A stretch of DNA of 58,178 nt from Lactobacillaceae bacterium UBA5807. Its GTDB lineage: Bacteria; Bacillota; Bacilli; Lactobacillales; Lactobacillaceae. Below the pieces are notes generated by a model, which saw nothing but the letters and a program-made list of their open reading frames with translations, had not been told where the DNA came from and ran no database searches. Shown piece after piece: positions 26,055 to 34,092 of this stretch. The stretch lies in NCBI GenBank assembly GCA_002418005.1, contig DIDF01000099.1:1-58178 (forward strand), written 5' to 3'. A program made the position numbers and the translations under genes. How positions within the stretch are numbered: position 1 is the first letter of the stretch; every line of letters begins with the position of its first letter.

Positions 26055-26157
26055 CTTGTAAATTCTGTTTACTTATGCGAACATTCATAATCAATTTATT
26101 GTCTAAAAAAAGGACCACATTTTACATTAAATTTGTAAAGTGTGGTCCTTTTTATTT
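26055..26157 (+). ncRNA. Candidate small RNA 3 (extended -10 to long hairpin)
   Basis: TGGTATGAT (26040-26048) is an extended -10 with no clear -35. About 100 nt later a 20-bp stem (26107-26126 with 26134-26153, one G-T pair, loop TTAAATT) ends in a T-rich run. No reading frame with a ribosome binding site lies inside. The long hairpin alone could also be a bidirectional terminator. Confidence 0.35.
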
Positions 26158-26217
26158 TGTTCTTGTTTAGGAACAAAACAAGAATGAAATGATGTGAAAC
26201 GGAAAAAAAGAAAAGCA

Positions 26218-26239
26218 ATGGTGCCTAAATGGTGCCTAA
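26218..26239. repeat. Tandem direct repeat beside tRNA-Leu
   Basis: ATGGTGCCTAA occurs twice in perfect tandem (26218-26228 and 26229-26239), 36 bp beyond the 3' end of tRNA-Leu. Short repeats of GTGCC(TAA) type are familiar to me near the ends of phage integrase genes and their tRNA attachment sites, so this may be a leftover of integration. No integrase frame remains. Confidence 0.6.
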
Positions 26240-26274
26240 ACGTTCATAAACCCTTTCATATCAACGAGTTTGTA

Positions 26275-26358
26275 TGCCCCAAGCAGGATTCGAACCTGTA
26301 CTTGATCACTCAAACAGCGACCTGAACGCTGCGCGTCTGCCAGTTCCGCCATTGGGGC
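26275..26358 (-). tRNA. tRNA-Leu (anticodon CAG)
   Basis: A class II tRNA of 84 nt: acceptor arms GCCCCAA/TTGGGGC pair perfectly, the anticodon stem-loop is CAGCG-TTCAGGT-CGCTG with anticodon CAG at 26324-26322, there is a variable arm, and the T-loop sequence is GGTTCGAATCC. The discriminator is A and the CCA end is not encoded. It reads CUG codons. Confidence 0.95.
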
Positions 26359-26402
26359 ATCGGTACTTTGATCATAAAATTAAAGTACTTATTTAGTCTA
26401 CA

Positions 26403-27116
26403 CTAAAAATGCATGCTTGAAAAGATATTTTGTCTTGTGGACTTAAAGTATAAATCCTCTGATTGATTAGGGTAAAAGGTTAAAATAATATAACCGATGA
26501 TAGCCATCACTAAGGCGCCAATTATATCGGCAATTAAATCACCCATAGTGTCGATTAGGGCAGCTCTGCCTAAGAGCCTCTGTCCGGCATCGTTCATGTA
26601 TCGCTGAAGGTTTAAGTTAGCAATCCCATCAGCGGTAAATTCATACATTTCCCAAAGTACTCCACAAGTTCCGCCAAAACAAAAGCCAAATAGACTAACT
26701 AAGAAGGGACTGTCACGAGAAAAACTGCTGGTGTTGCTTAAAGCATGAAAAATTGCGTATCCAATTCCGGCTAACATGATACCAGCTAAAATATGTTCAT
26801 ATTTGTCCCAATACTGGAATATCCCGTAAAATTGTAAGCCTGATCCTAGAAGAACTGACATAAACATAAATATGAAGTAAAAAACCAGTTCTGTTTGAGG
26901 AAAATGAAATTTCCATATTTTTTCTAAAATCATTGGTAATGCTGTTAGCAAGATTCCAACAGCAACTTCAATTAATAATAGTTTTTGATTTTTATATGGT
27001 GATTGTCCTTTCGCAAAGAGATAACCAAAATAAATTATGTAACCAACCATACAAATAATCGTAATCCAACCCAAAATTGTACTAATCCTTAACTTGCCAA
27101 TTTTCATCTTAATCAT
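26403..27116 (-). CDS. Polytopic membrane protein, DUF2238/YjdF-like
   Basis: A 237-residue protein with about six membrane segments. Conserved-looking acidic and aromatic motifs are YWDKYEHILAG, GVLWEMYEFTADG and DTMGDLIADIIGA, the pattern of the YjdF/DUF2238 family of unknown function. It is transcribed away from an OhrR-like regulator; the palindromic operator lies exactly between the -35 and -10 of this gene's promoter, so repression by that regulator is likely. The start at 27116 is a long version; the ATG three codons in (MKIGKL) is also possible. Confidence 0.7.
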   Translation of the reverse strand: MIKMKIGKLRISTILGWITIICMVGYIIYFGYLFAKGQSPYKNQKLLLIEVAVGILLTALPMILEKIWKFHFPQTELVFYFIFMFMSVLLGSGLQFYGIFQYWDKYEHILAGIMLAGIGYAIFHALSNTSSFSRDSPFLVSLFGFCFGGTCGVLWEMYEFTADGIANLNLQRYMNDAGQRLLGRAALIDTMGDLIADIIGALVMAIIGYIILTFYPNQSEDLYFKSTRQNIFSSMHF

Positions 27117-27125
27117 CCTTTTATT

Positions 27126-27177
27126 ACTATAAATAACAATTTAATTGTTATCAATTTAGTTGATAGTCAGGTATAAT
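27126..27177. promoter_or_regulatory. Divergent promoters with an OhrR-type palindromic operator
   Basis: A perfect 19-nt palindrome, ATAACAATT-T-AATTGTTAT, lies at 27133-27151, followed by an imperfect TATCAA...TTGATA (27149-27165). The minus-strand promoter is TTGATA (27154-27149), 17 bp, TATAGT (27131-27126), so the palindrome fills its spacer. TATAAT for the plus-strand regulator gene is at 27172-27177. The core ACAATT-AATTGT matches the known B. subtilis OhrR box style. Confidence 0.75.
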
Positions 27178-27242
27178 ACTTTATGTGGGATACATACCAG
27201 CTAGTTAACAACCTAATCATACTACTTAAGGAAGGATAAATC

Positions 27243-27695
27243 ATGCCTAACACTGACCCCATTCGCCTAGAAGATCAAATATGTTTTCAAATATACACTG
27301 CTAATAAAAAGTTTAACCATTTTTATCAACAAATTCTTTCTAAATATGATTTAACTTACCCTCAGTACATTGCCTTAATTACTCTATATGAATACGCGCC
27401 ACTGACTGTGAAACAATTGGGCCAATATTTAAATTTAGATAGTGGGACACTAACCCCGCTGTTGAAACGACTCGAAAATCGCGGGTGGATCAATAGAAAA
27501 AGAAGTCTCCAAGATGAAAGAACAGTTATTATTAGTTTGACAGATAAAGCTAAAAACGAAAAGCAGGATATGTTTGAGATTGTTAAATGTTGCATTTCAG
27601 ATCTTTCTTTAGATTCCCAAGACGTTTCTAATTGTTATGGAAGTTTAAAACAGCTAAGTGAAAAATTAGATAGATATGATCAATCAAGATCATAA
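27243..27695 (+). CDS. MarR-family regulator, OhrR-like
   Basis: A 150-residue winged-helix transcription factor. The N-terminal LEDQICFQIYTANKKF carries C14 at the position of the peroxide-sensing cysteine of OhrR, and LTYPQYIALITLYE, LDSGTLTPLLKRLE (recognition helix) and DERTVIISLT follow the OhrR pattern closely. Two adjacent cysteines (VKCCISD) and another (NCYG) toward the C-terminus could form disulfides. Organic peroxides normally oxidise the N-terminal cysteine and release DNA. No ohr peroxidase gene is nearby; the visible target is the divergent membrane protein. AAGGAAGGATAAATC precedes the ATG. Confidence 0.88.
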   Translation: MPNTDPIRLEDQICFQIYTANKKFNHFYQQILSKYDLTYPQYIALITLYEYAPLTVKQLGQYLNLDSGTLTPLLKRLENRGWINRKRSLQDERTVIISLTDKAKNEKQDMFEIVKCCISDLSLDSQDVSNCYGSLKQLSEKLDRYDQSRS

Positions 27696-27697
27696 AA

Positions 27698-27735
27698 AAG
27701 AGTTCGCCTGTTAAAAGCGAACTCTTATATTTTTG
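27698..27735 (+). terminator. Terminator of the MarR/OhrR-like gene
   Basis: Perfect 10-bp stem AAGAGTTCGC/GCGAACTCTT (27698-27707 with 27717-27726), then a T-rich tail. Confidence 0.85.
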
Positions 27736-27756
27736 AAACATAAAAATCAGTTCAAG

Positions 27757-27999
27757 TTAAAACTTATCAGAAATTTTGTAAGGCTTTTCTTTTGTAGTAT
27801 CATTCTCGTTTTGATGAGTAATTTTGTCGTCTTCTAAGAAAATATCAAATCTTTGATTGTTTTTTCCGTGAACAACTAGCACATTTTTGTTTTCTTCATT
27901 TTGTTGCTGCTTGTAAATTTGAGCTGCTTTGACAGCTTCGTTATGGTCATGAAAGTTACCAATTGAATCTCCTGGGTTGAAAAACACCGTCTCATCCAT
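27757..27999 (-). CDS. Small hydrophilic protein of unknown function
   Basis: An 80-residue soluble, strongly charged protein with no signal peptide or membrane segment. I do not recognise it. Central residues (NVLVVHGKNNQRFDIFLEDD) suggest a small beta-strand core with a disordered acidic/basic tail. GAGGGAGGGATTTT immediately before the ATG is an excellent ribosome binding site and supports a real gene. It lies between the MarR-like gene and the asnB operon and is transcribed against both, so context offers no role. Confidence 0.6.
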   Translation of the reverse strand: MDETVFFNPGDSIGNFHDHNEAVKAAQIYKQQQNEENKNVLVVHGKNNQRFDIFLEDDKITHQNENDTTKEKPYKISDKF

Positions 28000-28133
28000 G
28001 AAAATCCCTCCCTCAATGCTTCATTTAACTCAATTATAGCTTATTTTGTTATTAATTAAAACTTGAAGCCATTGCGGAATGGAGAATTGTTTGTTAAGAA
28101 AACTTTATACTACTGGTACCTATGAAACATATC

Positions 28134-28142
28134 TGATAAAAT
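28134..28142 (+). promoter_or_regulatory. Possible extended -10 of the asnB operon
   Basis: TGATAAAAT (28134-28142) is an extended -10 about 55 bp before the asnB start, with no good -35. The rest of the 28000-28196 gap shows nothing I can name. Confidence 0.4.
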
Positions 28143-28196
28143 GTAACACGTTATGTTTGTAGTTAAGAATGAATTAGTAAAAAAGGGGCAAAAAGT

Positions 28197-30077
28197 ATGT
28201 GTGGATTTGTTGGTTACATTAACCAAAAAGACGTTCCTGAAAATACAATTAATGATATGGCTGATCGAATAAAGCATCGTGGCCCAGATGACAGCGGCTT
28301 TTTCTCAGATGAAAACGTATCGATGGGCTTTAGAAGACTTTCAATTATTGATTTGGCTCATGGTGCTCAACCAATGATTAATAACAAAAAAAGTTTGGTT
28401 CTCACTTATAATGGTGAAATTTATAATTACAAGGAAATCCGCAAAGAGCTCCAAGATTTAGGCTATGAATTTAAAACCGATGTAGACTCAGAAGTTTTGC
28501 TCCATGGCTTCGATGCATGGGGTCCGAAAATTTTGGATAAGTTAAGAGGCATGTTTGCCTTTGCTATTTATGATGCCAAGAATGACGAAGTATTTGGTGC
28601 CAGAGATCACTTTGGAATTAAGCCAATGTATTATTATGACGACGGGCAGACATTCCTCTGGGCTTCAGAGATCAAAGCATTTTTGGAACATCCTAATTTT
28701 AAAAAAGAGCTTAACCTTAAACTTTTGCCAATTCATTTGAGTTTTGAATTTATCCCTTCAAGGGACACAATGTTTAAGAACGTATACAAACTTTTGCCTG
28801 GTCAATATTTTATTCATAAGAATGGCAAAACTGAAACCCACCTATATTATAAATTTAATTACGATCACATTGATAATAGTCAAACTGTTGAAGAAGATTC
28901 CAAGAAGATTGAACAGTTAGTGGACAATTCTGTTAAAGCACATATGATTGCTGATGTTGAAGTAGGAAGCTTCTTATCTAGCGGTATTGATTCTAGTTAT
29001 GTTTTTAATGAAGCTACAAAATACATGCCAATGCAGTCATTTTCAATTGGGTTTCACCACTCTAAATATAGTGAATTAAGTTGGTCGACCGATTTCGCCA
29101 AAAAAATCCATCAAAAGAATACCCCAATTTATATGACGGGTGATGATTACTTCGACTTTTTGCCAACAATGATGTATTACATGGACGAACCATTATCCAA
29201 CCCGGCTGCCATTCAGCTTTATTATCTTTCTAAAACAACTAGAAAATATGTTAAGGTTGCACTTTCTGGTGAGGGAGCTGACGAATTCTTTGGCGGCTAT
29301 AATACTTATTTGGAAGCTTTACCGTTTGATCGATATCAAAAATTCGTCCCAAAACCTGTCAGAAAAATGTTAGGCTCAGTAGCAGAAAAAATGCCCCGAT
29401 TCCATGGTCGAAGATTCTTAATTAGAGGTGCTGAGCCTCTTTATGAGCGTTATTATCGGGTTAATTATGTCTTTGATTATGATGATCGTAATAAACTGTT
29501 AAAAGACCCAAGTATAAATATGGATTCTGGAAAGTATACAAAACATATTTTTGATGATGTCAAAGGAAAAGATGAAATGACTAAGATGCAGTACTTTGAT
29601 ATCAATACTTGGCTTCCTTACGACATTTTGCATAAGGCTGACAGAATGAGCATGGCCAATTCTTTGGAAGTTAGGGTCCCACTTGTTGATAAGGAAGTTG
29701 CTGCCTTTGCGTCAACTATGCCAGTTAAGACTCGAATTAATACAAGTGAAACCAAAATCTCATTAAGAACTGCGGCTGAAAGACATTTACCAAAGAAAAC
29801 TGCCATGAAAGAGAAACTTGGTTTTCCTTCTCCAATTGCCAGTTGGATCAATGATCCAAAATATCATCAAAGAATTGTGCATGAATTTCATTCTGATACC
29901 GCTGAAAAATTCTTTAATACTAATTACTTGGACCATCTTTTAAAAGAACATGCAAACGGGAAATCCAATATGCAAAAGATTTTTACTATTTACACATTTA
30001 TTCTTTGGTACCAAGTTTATTTTCCTGAAGATACTTCAGAGAAAACTGTTGAATTAGTTCATCGAACACAAATTTAG
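28197..30077 (+). CDS. asnB: Glutamine-dependent amidotransferase of the asparagine synthetase B family
   Basis: A 626-residue class II glutamine amidotransferase plus ATP-dependent synthetase. N-terminal C2 (MCGFVGYI) is the glutaminase nucleophile, the PP-loop is SSGIDSS near residues 261-267, and SGEGADEFFGGY follows at about 355. AAAAGGGGC precedes the ATG. It heads an operon with murE, a D-aspartate ligase and an aspartate racemase. In L. lactis the paralogue AsnH amidates the D-Asp cross-bridge to D-Asn, and in L. plantarum AsnB1 amidates meso-DAP. With an L-Lys-type wall, D-Asp amidation is the likely job, rather than free asparagine synthesis. Confidence 0.9.
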   Translation: MCGFVGYINQKDVPENTINDMADRIKHRGPDDSGFFSDENVSMGFRRLSIIDLAHGAQPMINNKKSLVLTYNGEIYNYKEIRKELQDLGYEFKTDVDSEVLLHGFDAWGPKILDKLRGMFAFAIYDAKNDEVFGARDHFGIKPMYYYDDGQTFLWASEIKAFLEHPNFKKELNLKLLPIHLSFEFIPSRDTMFKNVYKLLPGQYFIHKNGKTETHLYYKFNYDHIDNSQTVEEDSKKIEQLVDNSVKAHMIADVEVGSFLSSGIDSSYVFNEATKYMPMQSFSIGFHHSKYSELSWSTDFAKKIHQKNTPIYMTGDDYFDFLPTMMYYMDEPLSNPAAIQLYYLSKTTRKYVKVALSGEGADEFFGGYNTYLEALPFDRYQKFVPKPVRKMLGSVAEKMPRFHGRRFLIRGAEPLYERYYRVNYVFDYDDRNKLLKDPSINMDSGKYTKHIFDDVKGKDEMTKMQYFDINTWLPYDILHKADRMSMANSLEVRVPLVDKEVAAFASTMPVKTRINTSETKISLRTAAERHLPKKTAMKEKLGFPSPIASWINDPKYHQRIVHEFHSDTAEKFFNTNYLDHLLKEHANGKSNMQKIFTIYTFILWYQVYFPEDTSEKTVELVHRTQI

Positions 30078-30100
30078 TTAGAAACGGGAAGGTGCTTTTT

Positions 30101-31636
30101 TTGGCCAAAATATCTGTTGATGAAATTTTTGAATTATTGAATGAACATGATTTGTTAGTTCATTCAGACTTAATAGATAATCAAACTTTATTTTCAGCGA
30201 TTGCTTATAATTCAAAATTAGTTTCGAAAAATTGTTTGTTTTTTTGCAAAGGAAACTTCAAACCCCAATATTTAATTGAAGCTCAAAAACGGGGCGCAAT
30301 TTGTTATATGGCTGAGAATCATTATGAAAATGTTACTATTCCCGGAATTTTTGTAAAAGATATTCAAAAATCAATGTCGCTTATTAGTGCGGCATTTTTT
30401 GCGTTTCCTCAAAATCAATTAAAAACGGTTGCTTATACCGGGACGAAGGGGAAAACCACTTCTGCGTATTTTACCAAAGCCATTTTAGATGAAACCTTTC
30501 CAGAAAAGGTTGGATTGTTTTCAACAATTAATACAGTCGTTGGTAATCAACCCGGCGATGTCTTTAAATCTCATTTAACAACTCCGGAATCACTTGATTT
30601 ATTTACAAACATGAACAGGGTTGTTAAAAATGGATTATCTCATTTGGTTTTAGAGGTTTCCTCGCAAGCCTATAAAAAAGATAGAGTTTACAACCTTAAA
30701 TATGATGTGGGCAACTTCTTGAATATTTCTCCTGATCATATTGGCAAAAATGAGCACCCAACTTTTGCGGATTACATGCATTGTAAAGAACAGTTGCTTG
30801 TTAATTCAAGAAGAGTAGTAATCAATGCCAATATGGACCATATTGAAGACATTTATATGGCAGCCAAAACAACAACTCAACCAGAAGATATCTTTATGTT
30901 TGCTAGAAAGGGGATTTCAGTTAACGATAAATATCCAATCGACTTTGAGTACTTTTCAAAAGAAGATTCACTTACTTCCAATCAGATTCAAATCAATCCA
31001 TTAAGTGAAAAAGCAAAATCTTTAGGTTTGAAAGGAATATTTAAAGTAAGCATTGCTGGTGACTACAATGAAGAGAATGCAACAGCAGCGGCAATTTCGG
31101 CTAGCCTTGTTGGGGCATCAAATGTCGATGTTTCTTATGGATTATCGCATACCACTGTTCCGGGAAGAATGGAAAGTTATTCTACCAAAAAGCACGGTAA
31201 AGTTTACGTTGATTACGCTCATAATTATGCGAGTTTAAATTCGGTTCTTGCTTTTTTGCATGAACAAGAACCCTCGGCAAAAATTTCCGTTGTTACAGGA
31301 AGTACTGGTGATAAGGGTCAAGATCGCCGAAGCGGATTAGGAAAAGCTATTAACCAGTTTGCTAACCGGGCATATTTAACTACTGATGACCCTGGTACTG
31401 AGAATCCCAAAACAATTGCTCAAGAAATAGCTGAGTATATTGTTAAACCGAATATTACAGTTAGGTATATTGCTGACAGAAAAGCAGCAATTAAAAATGC
31501 TTTAAGTGAAAGTTCAAAAAACAATATTGTGTTGGTGGCCGGGAAGGGTCAAGACAAATATCAAAAAATTGATGGTAAAGATGTTCCGTATGAAAGTGAC
31601 TCGGCCATTGTTTCGGAACTATCGAAAGGACTTTAA
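30101..31636 (+). CDS. murE: UDP-MurNAc-L-Ala-D-Glu:L-lysine ligase (MurE)
   Basis: Adds the third residue of the wall peptide. It has 511 residues: the N-terminal uridine-binding domain, a central ATPase domain with the P-loop GTKGKTT near residue 114, and a C-terminal ligand domain with DDPGTENP at 429-436. DAP-adding MurE has DNPR at that point; the missing arginine indicates L-lysine. The TTG at 30101 is 8 nt after GGGAAGG; the GTG at 30092 is part of that site. It is followed within 4 bp by the D-aspartate ligase that decorates the very lysine MurE adds. Confidence 0.92.
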   Translation: MAKISVDEIFELLNEHDLLVHSDLIDNQTLFSAIAYNSKLVSKNCLFFCKGNFKPQYLIEAQKRGAICYMAENHYENVTIPGIFVKDIQKSMSLISAAFFAFPQNQLKTVAYTGTKGKTTSAYFTKAILDETFPEKVGLFSTINTVVGNQPGDVFKSHLTTPESLDLFTNMNRVVKNGLSHLVLEVSSQAYKKDRVYNLKYDVGNFLNISPDHIGKNEHPTFADYMHCKEQLLVNSRRVVINANMDHIEDIYMAAKTTTQPEDIFMFARKGISVNDKYPIDFEYFSKEDSLTSNQIQINPLSEKAKSLGLKGIFKVSIAGDYNEENATAAAISASLVGASNVDVSYGLSHTTVPGRMESYSTKKHGKVYVDYAHNYASLNSVLAFLHEQEPSAKISVVTGSTGDKGQDRRSGLGKAINQFANRAYLTTDDPGTENPKTIAQEIAEYIVKPNITVRYIADRKAAIKNALSESSKNNIVLVAGKGQDKYQKIDGKDVPYESDSAIVSELSKGL

Positions 31637-31639
31637 ATT

Positions 31640-32905
31640 ATGAGTGAACAAAAAGTTGACTTTACTCCAGTTTTATTGGGAAGTGATTTTAACGTTTATG
31701 GAATGGCGCGCAGCTTGTATCAGTTATATGGCAAACCAGTTAAAGCATTTGCTCAAGTAGGATTGGCTCCAACTCGGTATACCAAAATTGTTGATCTTGA
31801 GCTGATTCAAGGTTTTAGCGAGGATCCTGTTTGGATTTCAGAGATGAAGAAAATTAAACAGCGTTATGCCAACCATAAAGAGCCAGTAATTTTAATTGGC
31901 TGTGGAGATGGTTATGCTGAGCTAATTTCCAAGCATAAGGCTGAACTTGAAGATGTTTTTGTTTGCCCATATATTAATTACGATTTAATTAAGCAGTTAA
32001 ATGATAAGGAAAACTTTTATAAAATTTGCGATCAATATGATTTACCTTATCCCAAAACTATGATTCTTTCCAAGGATCAATATTTATCAGGGAATAAGCT
32101 TGCTCAACCTTTCGGCTATCCAGTGGCTTTAAAACCAGCAAATAGTGTCGAGTGGCTAGATATTCACTTTAAAGGTAGAAAAAAAGCCTTTGTTATTCAT
32201 GATGAAAATGAATTTCAAGACATTGTTAGCAAAATTTATGATAATGGCTATACATCTGACCTGATTGTCCAAGACTTTATTCCCGGCGATGACAGTAACA
32301 TGAGGACATTAAATGCATATGTTGGTAAAGATCATAAAGTTAAATTAATGTGTTTAGGCCATCCCTTACTTGAGGATCCTTCCCCATCTGCTATAGGGAA
32401 CTATGTCGCAATCATCCCAGAGTTTAACCAGGATATTTATAATCAAGTTAAAAAGTTTCTCGAAGAAATTAAATTTACAGGGTACGCAAACTTTGATATT
32501 AAGTTTGATACCCGGGATAATACTTATAAATTATTTGAAATTAATTTGAGAACCGGCCGGAGCAGTTTCTTCGTTACTTTGAATGGTTATCATCTTGCTG
32601 ACTGGGTAGTTCAGGACTATGTTTATGATTCCTTAGGTGATAAACAAACTGTTTTTGCCAATCAGGATGTAAATGATTACTTCCTTTGGTTAGGAGTTAC
32701 GCCGAAAATATTTGAGAAGTATGCTAAGGATAATAAAATCAAAAAACAGGCAATGCAACTAATTAAAGAGGGCAGGTTTGGGGATACCTTTTGGTACGCA
32801 AAAGATAAGAATCTTAAAAGGTTTGCTTTGTATAAATGGATGCTGCATAATTACGCCAAAAACTTTAAGAAATATTTTATGGTTAATAAGGGGCGTTTCG
32901 AATGA
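31640..32905 (+). CDS. D-aspartate ligase (ATP-grasp, Aslfm type)
   Basis: A 421-residue ATP-grasp ligase that attaches D-aspartate through its beta-carboxyl to the lysine side chain of the wall precursor. Landmarks are PFGYPVALKPANS (ATP-grasp strand), VQDFIPGDDSNMRT, and the Mg-binding FEINLRTGRS. Length and overall pattern agree with the Enterococcus faecium/lactococcal D-Asp ligase. It is clustered between murE and an aspartate racemase that supplies its substrate; its stop overlaps the racemase start (ATGA). D-Ala-D-Ala-type ATP-grasp ligases are shorter and lack this context. Confidence 0.9.
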   Translation: MSEQKVDFTPVLLGSDFNVYGMARSLYQLYGKPVKAFAQVGLAPTRYTKIVDLELIQGFSEDPVWISEMKKIKQRYANHKEPVILIGCGDGYAELISKHKAELEDVFVCPYINYDLIKQLNDKENFYKICDQYDLPYPKTMILSKDQYLSGNKLAQPFGYPVALKPANSVEWLDIHFKGRKKAFVIHDENEFQDIVSKIYDNGYTSDLIVQDFIPGDDSNMRTLNAYVGKDHKVKLMCLGHPLLEDPSPSAIGNYVAIIPEFNQDIYNQVKKFLEEIKFTGYANFDIKFDTRDNTYKLFEINLRTGRSSFFVTLNGYHLADWVVQDYVYDSLGDKQTVFANQDVNDYFLWLGVTPKIFEKYAKDNKIKKQAMQLIKEGRFGDTFWYAKDKNLKRFALYKWMLHNYAKNFKKYFMVNKGRFE

Positions 32906-33645
32906 AAAATTTCTTCACAATAATTGGTGGAATGGGAACTGAGGCCACGGAAACCTTTATTCACATTCTAAATAGCAGGACTAAATCTGTGGTTGATGCC
33001 AAAAAAGATCAAGATTTTTTGGACTATATTTTAGTTAATGATGCCTCGGTTCCTGATCGGACTGACTACATTGTTGATCAATCTAAGCCCAATCCACTTG
33101 ATTCACTTAGTAAGGACATCAAAGAACAGAGTAAATTAAAACCTGATTTTTTTGTTATGCCTTGTAATACTGCTCACTATTTTCTTGCTGAACTTCAAGC
33201 ATTGACAGATATACCGATTGTTAATATGCCCTTGGAGACGGTCAAAGCCATAAAAAAATACGTACCAAATGCGAAACGAGTTGGTCTTATCGCTACAAAG
33301 GGTACGCTTTATGATAAAATTTATGATCATGAAATTGTAAATGCAGGTTATCAGCTTGTGTTACCTGATTCCCAGACTGAAGCTCAAACAATGGAGTTAA
33401 TCTACAATGACGTGAAGGGCAAAAATTACGTAGATGGTCCTTTGTATCACCAAATTCTTTCCAAAATGGTTGATCAGCTTCACTGTGATATTGTCGTTTT
33501 AGGGTGCACTGAGCTGTCTGTTGCTGAGCAAAGAGCTTCTGGTCATGGTTATCCAGTTATTGACAGTCAAACCGTTCTTGCTGATAAAGCAATTGAGATG
33601 GCTTTAAAAAATAGAAGTGCTTTTACTTCCAAAAATCAAAGTTAA
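32902..33645 (+). CDS. racD: Aspartate racemase
   Basis: A 247-residue cofactor-independent Asp/Glu racemase with the two catalytic cysteines C88 (VMPCNTAHYF) and C202 (VLGCTELS). It makes D-aspartate from L-aspartate. Glutamate racemase (MurI) is the alternative by fold, but translational coupling (ATGA) to a D-aspartate ligase settles on aspartate. The 3' end overlaps the convergent DUF1516 gene by 23 nt and I see no terminator between them. Confidence 0.92.
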   Translation: MKNFFTIIGGMGTEATETFIHILNSRTKSVVDAKKDQDFLDYILVNDASVPDRTDYIVDQSKPNPLDSLSKDIKEQSKLKPDFFVMPCNTAHYFLAELQALTDIPIVNMPLETVKAIKKYVPNAKRVGLIATKGTLYDKIYDHEIVNAGYQLVLPDSQTEAQTMELIYNDVKGKNYVDGPLYHQILSKMVDQLHCDIVVLGCTELSVAEQRASGHGYPVIDSQTVLADKAIEMALKNRSAFTSKNQS

Positions 33646-33973
33646 TCAAGGTTTGAATAATTATTACTATCGGAATTAACAAGCTAATTTCCCAAACATA
33701 TTTTTTTGAGACCTTCAAATCTTGTTTTCTTCCGTAAATTGTTTCCAGTAGTGCAATAATTATTAATAGTATAATTGCTAGGATGATCAAAACATAAGGA
33801 TGTCGCGAAAAAGATCTAATCCCGATAACCACGCTGCTGATGATTACTAACCAGTAAAAGAATCGAGAAATCATCATTGAGTAAATAACTCTTTTTTTGA
33901 TTTTTTGAAAAATTCCAACGAAAAAATTAACTAAAAGTGCTAACCAACAAAGATAATTTATTGTGATCCACAT
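33623..33973 (-). CDS. DUF1516 (YisL) family membrane protein
   Basis: A 116-residue protein with four hydrophobic helices. MWITINYLCWLAL, RVIYSMMISRFFYW and a final helix with LIPIVIIIQTLIN follow the pattern of the small YisL/DUF1516 family, whose function is unknown. It overlaps the end of racD on the opposite strand. AAAGGAGTTGCC precedes the ATG on its strand. Confidence 0.75.
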   Translation of the reverse strand: MWITINYLCWLALLVNFFVGIFQKIKKRVIYSMMISRFFYWLVIISSVVIGIRSFSRHPYVLIILAIILLIIIALLETIYGRKQDLKVSKKYVWEISLLIPIVIIIQTLINFDFWK

Positions 33974-34092
33974 AATGGCAACTCCTTTATTTAAGTATCC
34001 GCATTTTTTCTTTTAAAAGCAATCCTTATTGAAAACATTAGTAAAATTTCTAAGAAAAAGTTTAACACACGTGATATAATATCATTTGTTGT

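Noticed and set aside
26218..26239. A CRISPR array
   Set aside because: Only two directly abutting 11-bp units exist, with no spacers and no cas genes.
28197..30077. A simple asparagine biosynthesis role for asnB
   Set aside because: Not excluded, but the operon with murE, D-Asp ligase and racD makes cross-bridge amidation the stronger reading.
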